From assembly GCF_020509005.1 (NCBI RefSeq), contig NC_063014.1, positions 4,402,001 through 4,466,000 on the forward strand: 64,000 nt of DNA, read 5' to 3'. The notes under the pieces were generated by a model that was not told the origin of the DNA, did no database searches, and saw only the letters and a list, made by a program, of their open reading frames with translations. Position 1 is the stretch's first letter. Each line of letters opens with the position of its first letter. Source of the stretch: Fulvia fulva. Its lineage: Eukaryota > Ascomycota > Dothideomycetes > Mycosphaerellales > Mycosphaerellaceae. Made by a program: the position numbers and the translations under genes. Shown here in pieces: positions 1-10,735 of this stretch.

Positions 1-604
1 GTGTAGTAGTGGCTATCTAAGATCTAGGAGAGGTCGATCGTGCCTTAGAGTCCCCCTCTCTTCTAGGTGCCTAGGTCCTTCGGGGTATTAAGGGCAATTA
101 CGTTACTCGCTATCAAGTCGAGTACTTCGTCGGCTATAGGGTACGGCTACATAAGGCTTTCCTAGGAGGGGTGGTATATATTGAAGTCTCCTACTACGAT
201 ATGGCACCCTTGTCTCTTAAGCGCACTATCTAGGTGTCTACAGACCCCTAGGTCGCGGCTAGACCTCGAGGCTAGCGGTTATATATATAGGTTGTGTATC
301 TAGGTACTACCTACGTAGAGGGAGGTAATATCGCCCCCGCCTTCTTCGTCTACGTAGTACACTACCTCCTAGTCGGATTCTAGTATGTCCTTACTGACAT
401 AGAACCACGTACGGGGTCTGCCGTCGCCTCGTAGGCATATCGTGTAGCCTAGTGACTTATAGGTCGTTAGTCTCTTATAGTACGGGTTAATCTATAGCTC
501 CTAGATTATAAGGACGTAGTAGACGCGCGGGTCCGCCTCGTATAGGAAATAGTTCTAGACTATATCCTTACTATAGTTAACGTTATACTAGATGATACTA
601 AGCG
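1..604 (-). pseudogene. LINE-A copy 1 ORF2, endonuclease domain fragment
   Basis: The N-terminal part of ORF2, minus strand, matching the apurinic/apyrimidinic-type endonuclease domain described for 10735-11450. The GDFN motif maps near 180-191. The reverse transcriptase part lies off the left edge. The reading frame is interrupted by TAG stops at former glutamine or tryptophan codons. Confidence 0.7.
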
Positions 605-1990
605 CATCGAGGCTAGTTATTAGCATCGACAATCATTTCCTCTATATCGTCCTATATTCTACTACCCTATACGTCCTAGTCTACGCCTATCGGCTATATA
701 CTAAAGGGGAGCCGGGCCTAGTTAGATTCCCTCGCCGTAGCGAGTAGAGTACGTAGCCTCCCGTACGCCCTAGGTTACGTATCCTTTATATCGTTCTCGG
801 CCCTAGGGCGCTTATACCCGACCGCCGCTAGTTAGTTCCGGTATAGGCTAGCCTTACGGTCGCCGTAGAATCTTAGGGCGACGGTTCTGTTTGTGATTGC
901 CTTGTTTTTCGCTAGTTTCCGCTATAGGCATTCCGTACTATACGATAGGTAGTGCCCCGGACAGTTCGCGTACCGTCTCGTAGTCGATATATAGTCCCTA
1001 GATATATAGTCTCCTATATAGTTCGAGCAGGCCTACTTGTTTATACACGTGTAGGTTTGGTGTCTATACTGTTAGCATTTGAAGCATTAGAGGACACGAA
1101 AGGATAAGGAGTGCTTTTCTACTATCTTAAGGCTATATTGCTAGACTAGGCCTTGTTCTATTGCTAGATCCGCCGCTTTCGCGTCTTATAGCTATACTAT
1201 TAGCGCCGAGGCCTTCTTACCTTCTGGCCATTTCCTATAGAGCCAAGTCGCCTTCTGGATTAGAGAGTTAAGAGTGACCGGGTTGTCCTCTTAGAGAGCG
1301 CGTAGGTAACCCTAGTTAGTTAGGTCAAACTCCTTAGGTATGTCGTAGACTAGGATCGTGAATTGTTTCGTTAAGACCTTCGCTAATGCCGTAACCTTAG
1401 ATGCCTACTATAGCTATGCCTCTAGGTGCCTCCTAGTAGTAGTAGAGCTAGTATAGATCTATAGAGTGCCGTTAGACTGTTAGTTCACTACGACCACCCC
1501 TAGTTAGTTAATTCGTTAGGCGAGCTCCTTATTCGATAGCTTCGCAACTTCGGCCTAGTCTTCCTTTGCTACAATACGGATCGTAACTACATCGTACGTT
1601 AGGCGGGGGCCTAGTATCGATGCCGCGACCGATGCCTAGCTATAGGGGTGTTAATTCCGGGTGGCCTTGCTAATCGCCTAGGACGTCGTCCTTATTTCTT
1701 ATTGCCCTCGGTAATACGATAGTATAAGCGCCGTACGTAGCTAAGTGATCATTACCTATAGAGACCGGTAAGGGAGCTGATCGTTAGTTTCTATACTTTT
1801 TGCGTCCTCTATAAGTTGCTACTAGTTGTCTTAGGGGGGCTTCGCCTATAGGGCCGTAGGCGCCGTTAGTACCGTAGCCTAGGCTACTATTACCTAGGAG
1901 TTGCCTAATGTAGCTAGGCACCTCCGCGGCGTTTAGAGCTGAAGAAATAGGGTGAAGAGAGCTTCAAGCTGTCTAGATTAAATGAGGTAG
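604..1990 (-). pseudogene. LINE-A copy 1 ORF1 (gag-like, zinc-knuckle protein), broken
   Basis: Reads on the minus strand as the nucleic-acid-binding ORF1 protein of a Tad-like LINE. The three zinc knuckles lie at about 919-1086, mapped from the full-length copy. Several knuckle cysteines are tyrosine codons (TGT or TGC changed to TAT or TAC), and many glutamine positions are TAG. In this family ORF1 coats the element RNA and travels with ORF2 to the target DNA. It cannot be expressed as it stands because of the many premature stops. No start codon is assigned because mutation has obscured the N-terminus. Confidence 0.7.
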
Positions 1991-2059
1991 AACTCCCTTA
2001 GTCCTAGGGGCAGTGGCCTGCTTTGTATATCGTTAGAATGGCCTTAATAAGAGCTTTCG

Positions 2060-3480
2060 AATGTTACTCCTAGAAATAGTAAACACCTTAGTATCGGGGT
2101 TCATAGATAACACAAATATCCTAGCGTAGTCGGGGTCTATAGAGGAAAACTACGCACTCCTAGAGGAGAGACATAGACAATGCGAAAAGTGGGCAAGAGA
2201 GTATAGGGCAAAATTCGTACCGGACAAGTACCAACTTATCTATTTTAGTAAGGCAAAGACAAAACACAACTTAGTAGTACTAGTAAAAATCTAGGGGTTC
2301 GAGACCTATCCTATAAGGGAACTTAGAGTTCTTAGGATATAGCTAGACCCGAAACTTAGCTAGGGACTACAAGTGAAGAAGGCGTAAGCGAGAGCGGACA
2401 CTAATAGATAATTAATCGAGAGACTTACTTCGTTAACCTAGGGGGCGACCTTTATAAAGGCCTAGACTGAATACAAGGCTATTATTAAGCCCGTAATGCT
2501 ATATAGAGCAGTAATTTAGGCAGCGGAAAAACACATCCCGAAGAGAATTAGGGACCCCCTTAATAGAGCGTAGGTAGCCTACCTAAAGAGAGTACTAGGG
2601 GCATATAAGTCAACTCCTTATAGGACAATAGAAATGGAATCAGGTACAGCCCCTATTAGGGAGTACCTCTAGGGCATAAGGTGTTAATACGTAGAGAGGA
2701 CACTAGTATACCTAGCCTAGGGAACTATCTAAGTAGCTACTTAAAGGATAAGAACCTAGTAGGAGAGGAGGAGAAGACCTAACCGGCTATATATAATCCT
2801 ATAGAAGGAAGCAGACCTAAAAATATCATAGGAAATCCTAGTAGCCCTTAAACAGAGAGAAGCTCTAAGGGAGCAAGCTAATATAGGGGACAAAGGGAAA
2901 AAGAAGTAAAGCTAAGTAGAAAGGATCGTAGGTCACCTATAGGAAACGCGTTAGAACTAAGAACCGGTAAGGCTAGGAGCCCTACTAGCGGCTAGGACCT
3001 TCGGGAGGTATAACTACCTTATCTACAAAGACCTAAAGAGGGCGGAAGCAAGCATAGCTATCTAGATTCGCTCTAAGCACATTAGGCTAAGAGTATACTT
3101 ATACTAAAGAAAAGTCCTAGAATACGATTCTAAACGTTGCCCCTATAGCTACCTATCCTAAAACCCGGAGCACATAGTGCTAAACTGTACTAAGTAGGTA
3201 AAAGGGAGAAGCTAGTAGAGGGCGAAGGTAACAGATAGGCAATACTAGGCCATTATCTAGAACAGACAAGATATAAGGAGAGTAATAAGAGAGATCCTTA
3301 ACGAGGACTACCTAGAGCAATTTTCCCTAGTAGTAGAAACGGAAAGGTAGATAGAGAGGAGGGAGAGAGAGAGAAGAGCCGGGGAAACAGAAGGGAGAAA
3401 GGGAATCGAGAGGAGGACATTACTAGGGTTACGGGCAAGGTAGTTATAGGGTAATAACTATAATACTAGCGTACCCTAAA
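2060..3480 (+). pseudogene. LINE-B ORF2 C-terminal half: RT palm, thumb and CCHC knuckle
   Basis: The residue run GFIDNTNILA at about 2097-2126 aligns with the catalytic F-V-D-D block of LINE reverse transcriptases. The second catalytic aspartate is asparagine (GAT AAC), as expected from a TpG to TpA change. It is followed by the ALLEERH-type helix seen in LINE-A and LINE-C. Near 3133-3195 there is a C-terminal zinc knuckle, recognisable by CPYSYL...NPEHIVLNC with one cysteine turned to serine or tyrosine. Charged Arg/Glu-rich sequence follows up to 3480. Between about 2400 and 3100 I see the usual low-conservation linker but no further named domain. Many stops, not functional. Confidence 0.75.
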
Positions 3481-3534
3481 GGAAGGAGAACGAAAGGACA
3501 AGACAGGAAAGAACGAGGAGGGCAAAGACGAGGA

Positions 3535-3652
3535 GGTTTTTATCCGTTAATCGGGTTTCCTACCTATATAAATAGACCTAAATAGCGAGAGACCTATATA
3601 GGCTATAGGGTACTAAAACAGGCGAATAAATAATCTATCTATCTATATCGGA
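3535..3652 (+). repeat. LINE-B 3' UTR and (ATCT)n tail
   Basis: The 3' end carries a block shared with LINE-A (gggtttcc, cctatataggc, tagggt, then aacaggcgaataa) followed by atctatctatctat. The tail is a short tetranucleotide repeat rather than poly-A. The same signature ends LINE-A at 14095-14204 and 48187-48309. Confidence 0.8.
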
Positions 3653-6592
3653 AGCTATACGGACTAGCCGAGAAGGAGAATAAAGCCGTTAAGAAATAGT
3701 TACTCAAATAGACTTTAAAAGGTAAGGTACGTAAGGCCGGTTAGAAAACAAGCTAGTCACCGGCACCGGTATTAGTAGTAAGAGAGCCTAGAGGAGGGCT
3801 ACGAGTATATATTAACTTCCGTAGGCTAAACGCTATTACTATTAAGAATCGCTATCCTATTCTATTGATATAGAAAACGCTTAACCGTATATACGGAAAG
3901 AAGTACTTTACGAAACTAGATATTATAGTAGCCTTTAATAAGTTACGTATCGCGGAAGGGTACGAGTGGCTAATAGCTTTCGTAATACGCTACGGTATAT
4001 ACGAATGCCTCGTATTGCCGTTCGGCCTCTATAACGGACCCGTAACCCTTTAGTTATATATTAATAAGGTTCTATAGGAACATCTAGATAACTTTATATT
4101 AGTATATCTAGATAACGTCCTTATCTTTAGCGACACTCTAGAGGAGCACGTCGAACACGTACGAAAGGTATTAACTAAGCTACGAGATACCGGGCTTACT
4201 ATTAATATCGATAAGTCCGAGTTCTACTAGGAACGTATAAAATTTCTAGGCCTTATTATTACACCCTAGGGCATCGAGATAGACCCGGAGAAATTAGAAT
4301 GTATATAGACCGAGGAAGTACTAACTAATCTTAAGGATATCTAAGCCTTCCTAGGATTCGTAAACTTCTACCGTAGGTTAATCGAGGCCTTCTCTCGTAT
4401 TACATCCCTATTGACTAACCTGACAAAGTTAGATAGGCCTAGTAATCATAAGAACCGTAGAATATATAGACTAATAATTACTAGAGGGCATTCGAGGCGT
4501 TAAAAGTAGCGTTTAGTAAGGCGGGTATACTAGTCTACTATATATCGGGTAGGTAGACCGTCGTCGAGACTCACTCCTTAGACTTTATTAATATAGGTAT
4601 GCTCTTATAATACGACGAGTAGGGAGTGTTACATCCTATAGCTTTCTATTCGAAGAAGCTGAGCCCCTAGGAGTATAATTACGAGATCTACGATAAGGAA
4701 CTCCTCGCGATTATTAAAGTATTTAAAGAGTAGCGCCCGGAGCTTACTTACGAAGTAGACGAGGACGGCGATCTAGTCAAAGTGTTTCTAGACTATAAGA
4801 ACCTCGAATATTTTATAACTACAAAGTAGCTAAATTGCCGATAAGCGCGATAGGTAGAATTTCTATTACAATTTAACTTCTAAATTATATACCACCTAGG
4901 TATATATAAGGAACGAAGCTAGATAGCCTAACGAGCTTTAGCTAGGACCTTCCGTAGGGGGTAGACGATCCGAGAAATTAGTACTAGTATTAGACATTGC
5001 TTCCGCTAGAGCGATTCCTTAAGATCGACTCTATACGAGCTACTATCGAAGATACGCCCGAAGAAGAAGAGACGACTCCCCTAAATCCTAAAGCAATCGA
5101 GTTCATTCTAGAACTAGAATAGGTACTACAAATATAGCTAGTACTAGCTTAGGAAGTATAGACCACGAATAAAGCCGAAGTCGAAGCTAAACTCGAGTAC
5201 CGTATAACGACTACTTACGCCCTAGACTAAGAACTTAAGGCGGCAATTAAGATATTATAGAAAGATAGTACTATCTCTCTACTCTTATAGAAAGCGAAGA
5301 TACACCCTACGTACTATAAGGTAGATAGTAATACATTGTATATACGAAACTAGTACGATAGTTAGAGCCTATAGGTACCTAATAACTAGGCCCTACGGAC
5401 TCGGCTTATTAGAATAAATCATAACGCTCTAGTAGTAGGACATCTAGGACGAGCTCGAACCTATAGACTCGTAGTACGAGAATTCTATTAGCCTGACTTA
5501 GTAAGATCAGTACGTAGATATACCGCGAATTACCGTATATACCGTACGACAAAATCTCTATACTCCTAGCTACCTAGATTATTATACCTACTTTTAGTAC
5601 CGGACCGACCTTAGAGGTATATCGCGGTAGACTTCGTAGTCGGACTTCCTAATAGCACCCTCGATAGTATAACCTATAATAATATTATGACCGTAATAGA
5701 TAGGCTAACGAAGGAAGTCGAGCTAATTCCGATCGGAGCGATAACTATATAGAATACGGCAAGACTTTTCCTTAAGTATATATTCTCCCGACGCGGATTT
5801 CCTAATACTATTACTTTAGACCGCGGTAAACAATAGGTTACTACCTTCTAGAAGAACCTTTATAAGATACTTTGTACAAGTCGTAAGCTAAGTTCTTTAT
5901 ACTACCTAGAAACTAATAGACAGTCGGAACGTACTAACTAAGTAATAGAATAGTCTCTCCGTATATTTACTAACGAGGCACAAGATGGCTAGGTAGAATA
6001 GCTTTGTCTAGCTCAGTTCGCTATTAATAACCACCTTTCTAAAACTACTAGTGTGTCGCTATTCTACGCTACTTTAGGCTATAACCCTAAGTTTATAGAG
6101 CGCGTAGACCTAAGTACTAGAAAAGAGGGAGGACTAACTACTCTCTAGCGACTAGATATATAATCGGCTAAAGCCTTTATACGCCGGATTTACGACCTTT
6201 ATAAGCACCTTTTAGAAAATATACGGATATTATAAGCTCTCTAAGCTAAAGTAGTAAACCGCTACCGAAGCATCCTACTAGACTATAAAGTAGGCGACTA
6301 GGTATACCTAAGTACTAAGAATATCCGTACGACTCGACTATCTAAGAAGCTCGATAGAAGATACGCTAGCCCGTACTAGATTATAGAAGTTATACTAGCT
6401 AAGCTCTTATATAAACTGAGATTGTCGGACGCTATAGTAGGACTCGATAACTACTTTTATACTTCGTTACTTTAGCGAGCCGATCATCCCGACTTCCTAC
6501 TACTCGAAGGCTAGTATCTAGTACTACTACCGCCGATAACTATCGAGCCCGATACTATAGAAGCCGATATAGTCGCTAATATAGTCGTAATA

Positions 6593-6594
<2 letters not shown>
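3653..6594 (+). pseudogene. G1 pol: reverse transcriptase, RNase H, integrase (RIP-broken)
   Basis: Reverse transcriptase occupies about 3700-4350: SPVLVV and [12 protein letters not shown] blocks, LDII and FNKLRI, LPFGLYNGP, and the active-site block YLDNVLIF at 4105-4128 with Asp to Asn. RNase H follows at about 4550-4960 ([12 protein letters not shown]). Integrase has its zinc-binding region (HLGRART to YRIYRTTK) at about 5440-5550, where all the cysteines are tyrosine. The core runs from IAVDFV near 5620 through LDRGKQ near 5818 to the ERTNQ glutamate near 5929. About thirty or more stops, mostly TAG and TAA, replace glutamine. Together these would have copied the element RNA into DNA and integrated it. 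Dead as written. Confidence 0.88.

Positions 6595-6624
<30 letters not shown>
6595..6624 (+). repeat. (TA)15 microsatellite inside G1 pol
   Basis: A perfect TA dinucleotide run of 30 bases in the linker between integrase and chromodomain. The equivalent linker in G2 (near 7812-7835) has ordinary sequence, so the repeat expanded in this copy. Confidence 0.9.
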
Positions 6625-6629
<5 letters not shown>

Positions 6630-6844
6630 GAGAAGATCTTAGACATATATACCCGTAAGCGAGTAGGTAAAGTAAAGAAGGGGTAGAAGCGTAAAGTAGA
6701 CACTTCGTATAAGGTAAAATGGCTTAGATATTAGAATAAGGAGGATAGTAAGACCTAGTAACCGGCTAAGAATATATTTGAATACGCGGCCGCCGCTATT
6801 ATAGACTTTTACTATAGCCGGCCGGAGTTATCTACGCCTATAGG
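6625..6844 (+). pseudogene. G1 chromodomain, interrupted by G2
   Basis: Reads VEKILDIYTRKR, then YKVKWLRY near 6713, then an alanine-rich helix ending in IIDFYYSRPEL. This is the chromodomain layout found at the C-terminus of chromovirus integrases, where it targets integration to heterochromatin marks. Coding sequence stops at 6844 at the G2 junction. Confidence 0.8.
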
Positions 6845-7028
6845 TATAAGGGCGCGCGTACTATAGGGTCCGAGAGAGATAGTTATTATTCTACGAAGCT
6901 ACGAAAGAGGAGCGCGAGGCGCGGCGAAGATATATAGTTATACTAAGCCGTGCTAACCTAATACAAAAGGTCCGCGGACTAGCCGGGCCGACGCTTCGGT
7001 AGTAAAGGGTCGCGGGTAGCCCGTAATA
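6845..7028 (-). repeat. G2 3' LTR
   Basis: 184 bp, the same length as 25176-25359 and 25917-26100. Read on the minus strand it starts tattacggg and ends gcgcccttata. The canonical TG...CA ends have become TA...TA by the same transitions seen everywhere else. Confidence 0.93.
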
Positions 7029-7047
7029 GTACCCCCCCTCTTAAAAG
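7029..7047 (-). other. G2 polypurine tract
   Basis: On the minus strand this reads cttttaagagggggggtac directly upstream of the 3' LTR, the expected plus-strand DNA primer site of an LTR retrotransposon. G1 has the same tract at 25903-25916. Confidence 0.85.
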
Positions 7048-9298
7048 TCGTCTTAGTCCTCTAAGCGTCTATATTTACTCGTACGCCTACCGTCTTATAC
7101 GGCCACTTACTCGTTAAACTCTATACCCTTATAAAAGCCTAGTTATCCTCTAGATCTTACTCTATCTACCGTATAGCCTCCTTATCTTTAGCCTTTACCG
7201 TTTACGAAACACGTTACTTAGTTAGCTAGTACGCCCTAGGCCTAAGCCTATCTTCGGCGAATACTCGCGTATAATCCTTATAACTACGGTTAGGTATTAT
7301 TATAGGCCCTTCGGGTCCTACTCGAGTATCGGTATAACTACCGTTACGGTCGTAGAGCTAAGGGCGGCGAGTTTTACTTATACCGGTGACCCTAGTTACG
7401 AGAGTAGGCTTTCCCGTAACCTAACTTATATAGCGGTACGTAGTAAATATATACGGATTAGATTCTATTAAAGGTAAGGCTCGAGTCGACTTATTCGTAA
7501 CGGTATCTCTATTGATCCTAATCGTATTAAGTCCGAGCACCTTAGCGTCTAGCGGTGACTAGTTAGATAGAGCTACGAAACCTATAGGCGTAGACAACTC
7601 TGGCCGGTTATAGTAAAAGTCTATAATAGCGGCGGCTACCCTCGTAAATAGGTCCTTAGTAGGTTACTAAGTTTTACTATCCTCTATATCCTAATATCCG
7701 ACCTATCGTACCTTATACTATATGTCGACCTTACGCTTATACCCCTTCTTTACCTTCCTAGTACGCTTCCTCGTATATATATCTAAGATCTTATCCACCT
7801 CGTACTCGATCGCCGCGGGTACCGCTATAATGTCGGCCTCGGTATTAGCTTCCGTCGTATTAGGAACTATAACTACGGGTAGCGGCGGTATAAGGTACTG
7901 TCCCTCTAGCGGCGGTAGGTTAGTATCGTCGGCGCGCTATAGTAGCGACGTATAGAAATAGTTATCGAGTCTAGCTAACGTATCGGAGAGCTTTAGCTTA
8001 TAGGAGAGCTTCGAGGGCATAACTTTTACGATCTAGTATAGTCTAGTATATCGTCGATCTAGTTTCTTAGAAGGGCGTATCGTACGGATGTTCTTCGTAC
8101 TAAGGAACACCTAATCGCCTACCTTATAGTCGGGCGAGATACGGCGATATCGGTTAGCTACCTTAGCTTATAAGGCTTAGGACATTCTTATATTCTCTTA
8201 GAGGAACTAATATAGCTCGTAAAGGCGTCGGGCGAATACTTCGGCGGATTTACTATCGAGTCGCTAAAGAGTCGTTATCTAGCGGTGATCCCCGCCTACC
8301 TATAAGTCGATACGTTCTATAAACTCGGGGTTATATCTAAGGTTTACGTAGAAAGGTAAGACACCGGTAGTCTCTAATACGTAGTTATTAATAGTAAACT
8401 AAGCTAGGTATAGCTATTTAGCCTAGTCGCTCTATACCTTATTAACGTAGGCGCGTAAGTACTAGTCTATATTCTAATTAGTACGCTTAGACTAACCGTC
8501 CGTCTCGGGGTGATATAATAAACTTAGCTTACGTTAAATCCGTAGCATCTTATATAGCTACTTCTAGAAAGTTACGATGAACTGTTTCCCTCTATTAGAG
8601 GTGATCGTGTCCGGGAGCCTACGTCGACTAAATACGTACTTTAAGAATAGGCGCGCTACATTCTTTGCCGTTATAGCTCTAATAGGAATAAGTTCTACTT
8701 CTTTTATTAGGCGGTCCGTAACGGTTATAATGTTATTATAAGTCATGCCGTCGAGTTTACTATCTAGTAAGTCTACTATAAAGTCGACTAATATATAGCG
8801 CTAAGGTCGTTCTAGTATAGAAAGTAGATGTAATAATCTAGGTAGCTAGGTATATAGAGATTTCGTCGTACGGTATACTCGGTAATTTACGGTATATCTA
8901 CGTACTAATCTTACTAAGCTAGGCTAGTAAAATTCACGTACTACGAGCTTATATATACGGGCTCTACTAGGATAGCCTACTACTAGTACGTCGTAGTTTA
9001 TCTTTACTATTCGAGTCCGTAGCTTCTAGTTATCCGGTACCTATAAGCTCTAGTCGCCGTACTAATTACGGACGTAGAGTATGTCTCCTTCTACCTTATA
9101 GTATACTAGGTACACCTCCGCCTTTTAAAGAAGTAGCGGGATTACGTCACCTTTCTATAGTATCTTAATTACTACCTTAAGCTCCTAGTCTACGGCGTAC
9201 GCTATTACTATTCGATACTCGAGTTTAGCCTCGTAATTAGCCTCTATCGTAGGCTTCGATACGGTAGTAGCTTCTACCGGTATAGCGGCTTCGGCTAG
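7048..9298 (-). pseudogene. G2 integrase, chromodomain and C-terminal tail
   Basis: Reading right to left on the minus strand: integrase zinc region near 8830-8990 (ARIYKLVVREFYQP, cysteines turned to tyrosine), then the core near 8564-8746 with TVTDRLIKEVELIP and SNRGKQ, then YHPETDGQSKRTNQ near 8510. Next come the integrase C-terminal YKVGDQVFLSTKNI near 8120 and the chromodomain near 7600-7812 (YEVDKILDIYTRKR ... FYYNRPEL). A further stretch at 7048-7590 of about 180 codons has no family I recognise and is shared with G1 (25365-25900). A 60-codon piece of the core is still free of stops, the rest is interrupted. Confidence 0.85.
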
Positions 9299-9312
9299 TA
9301 TAAATTCTATTA
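9299..9312. repeat. Target-site duplication of full-length LINE-A, left copy
   Basis: tataaattctatta here equals 14205-14218. Removing one copy plus the LINE restores G2 coding sequence. Confidence 0.9.
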
Positions 9313-9339
9313 ATAAAGCAGGCCACTGCCCCTAGGACT

Positions 9340-10735
9340 AAGGGAGTTCTACCTCATTCAATCTAGACAGCTTGAAGCTCTCTTCACCCTGTTTCTTTAG
9401 CTCCAAACGCCGCGGAGGTGCCTAGCTACATTAGGCAACTCCTAGGTAATAGTAGCCTAGGCTACGGCACTAACGGCGCCTACGGCCCTATAGGCGAAGC
9501 CCCCCTAAGACAACTAGTAGCAACTTATAGAGGACGTAAAAAGTATAGAAACTAACGATTAGCTCCCTTACCGGTCTCTATAGGTAATGATCACTTAGCT
9601 ACGTACGGCGCTTGTACTGTCGTATTACCGAGGGTAATAAGAAATAAGGACGACGTCCTAGGCGATTAGTAAGGCCACCCGGAATCAACACCCCTATAGC
9701 TAGGCATCGGTCGCGGCATCGATACTAGGCCCCCGCCTAACGTACGATATAGTTACGATCCGTATTGTAGTAAAGGAAGACTAGGCCGAAGTTACGAAGC
9801 TATCGAACAAGGAGCTCGCCTAACGAATTAACTAACTAGGGGTGGTCGTAGTGAACTAATAGTCTAACGGCACTCTATAGATCTATACTAGCTCTACTAC
9901 TACTAGGAGGTACCTAGAGGCATAGCTATAGTAGGCATCTAAGGTTGCGGTATTAGCGAAGGTCTTAACGAAACAATTTACGATCCTAGTCTACGACATG
10001 CCTAAGGAGTTTGACCTAACTAACTAGGGTCACCTACGCGCTCTCTAAGAGGACAACCCGGTCACTCTTAACTCTCTAATCCAGAAGGCGACTTGGCTCT
10101 ATAGGAAATGGCTAGAAGGCAAGAAGGCCTCGGCGCTAATAGTATAGCTATAAGACGCGAAAGCGGCGGATCTAGCGATAGAACAAGGCCTAGTCTAGTA
10201 ATATAGCCTTAAGATAGTAGAAAAGCACTCCTTATCCTTTCGTGTCCTCTAATGCTTTAAATGCCAACAGTATAGACACCAAACCTATACGTATATAAAC
10301 AAGCAGGCCTACTCGAACTATATAGGAGACTATATATCTAGGGACTATACATCGACTACGAGACGGTACGCGAACTGTCCGGGGCACTACCTATCGTATA
10401 GTACGGAATGCCTATAGCGGAAACTAGCGAAAAACAAGGCAATCACAAACAGAACCGTCGCCCTAAGATTCTACGGCGACCGTAAGGCTAGCCTATACCG
10501 GAACTAACTAGCGGCGGTCGGGTATAAGCGCCCTAGGGCCGAGAACGATATAAAGGATACGTAACCTAGGGCGTACGGGAGGCTACGTACTCTACTCGCT
10601 ACGGCGAGGGAATCTAACTAGGCCCGGCTCCCCTTTAGTATATAGCCGATAGGCGTAGACTAGGACGTATAGGGTAGTAGAATATAGGACGATATAGAGG
10701 AAATGATTGTCGATGCTAATAACTAGCCTCGACAC
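9340..10735 (+). pseudogene. LINE-A ORF1 (zinc-knuckle nucleic-acid-binding protein), broken
   Basis: Continuous frame apart from RIP stops. Three zinc knuckles run from 10253 to about 10420. The first reads CFKCQQYRHQTYTY, a C-x2-C-x4-H-x4-C pattern whose last cysteine is tyrosine. The last reads YANCPGHYLSYSTEC. Upstream, 9340-10250 is a long charged and alanine-rich region with no domain I can name. Downstream the frame runs to about 10735, with many TAG codons. The role inferred from the family is binding of element RNA. The start codon cannot be fixed. Confidence 0.75.

Larger units (their letters stand above)
1..2024 (-). mobile_element. LINE-A copy 1, 5' part, Tad-like non-LTR retrotransposon, runs off left edge
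   Basis: This stretch is the reverse complement of 9315-11338 of the full-length LINE-A, base for base without an indel over 2 kb and differing mainly by transitions. The 5' end of the element is at 2024, where the shared start aaagcagg (read on the minus strand) meets foreign sequence. It therefore has a complete 5' end and its 3' part lies outside the window. It interrupts LINE-B, whose reverse transcriptase region begins immediately at 2025. The second target-site copy would lie beyond position 1. Not an inversion of LINE-B: the two encode clearly different proteins. Confidence 0.9.
2025..3652 (+). mobile_element. LINE-B, 3' part of a second Tad-like LINE
   Basis: Plus-strand 3' portion of a LINE distinct from LINE-A. 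It starts abruptly at the LINE-A junction inside the reverse transcriptase palm and runs to a tetranucleotide tail ending at 3652. There gypsy G1 coding sequence resumes in the middle of the segment just before its reverse transcriptase. LINE-B therefore inserted into G1 and was later cut by LINE-A. The 5' part of LINE-B and its upstream target-site copy are outside the window. Confidence 0.88.
3653..6844 (+). mobile_element. G1, Ty3/gypsy chromovirus, left visible piece (pol)
   Basis: Plus-strand internal region of a chromovirus from just before the reverse transcriptase to the chromodomain. Its left part is cut off by LINE-B at 3652. On the right it stops at 6844 within coding sequence, where G2 is inserted. 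The element resumes at 25360 after G2, with the direct repeat atagg at 6840-6844 and 25360-25364. Joining the two pieces restores the order seen in G2 itself (chromodomain, C-terminal tail, polypurine tract, LTR), which shows that G1 and G2 belong to one family. Confidence 0.92.

Noticed and set aside
1..3652. A twin-priming inversion of one LINE (minus-strand 5' part joined to plus-strand 3' part)
   Set aside because: The two halves come from different LINEs: their RT blocks differ clearly, and LINE-A has its own complete 5' end at 2024. Nested insertion explains the junction.
7722..7955. 77-codon plus-strand frame
   Set aside because: Antisense to the G2 integrase-chromodomain linker, where the minus strand shows clear homology to G1.
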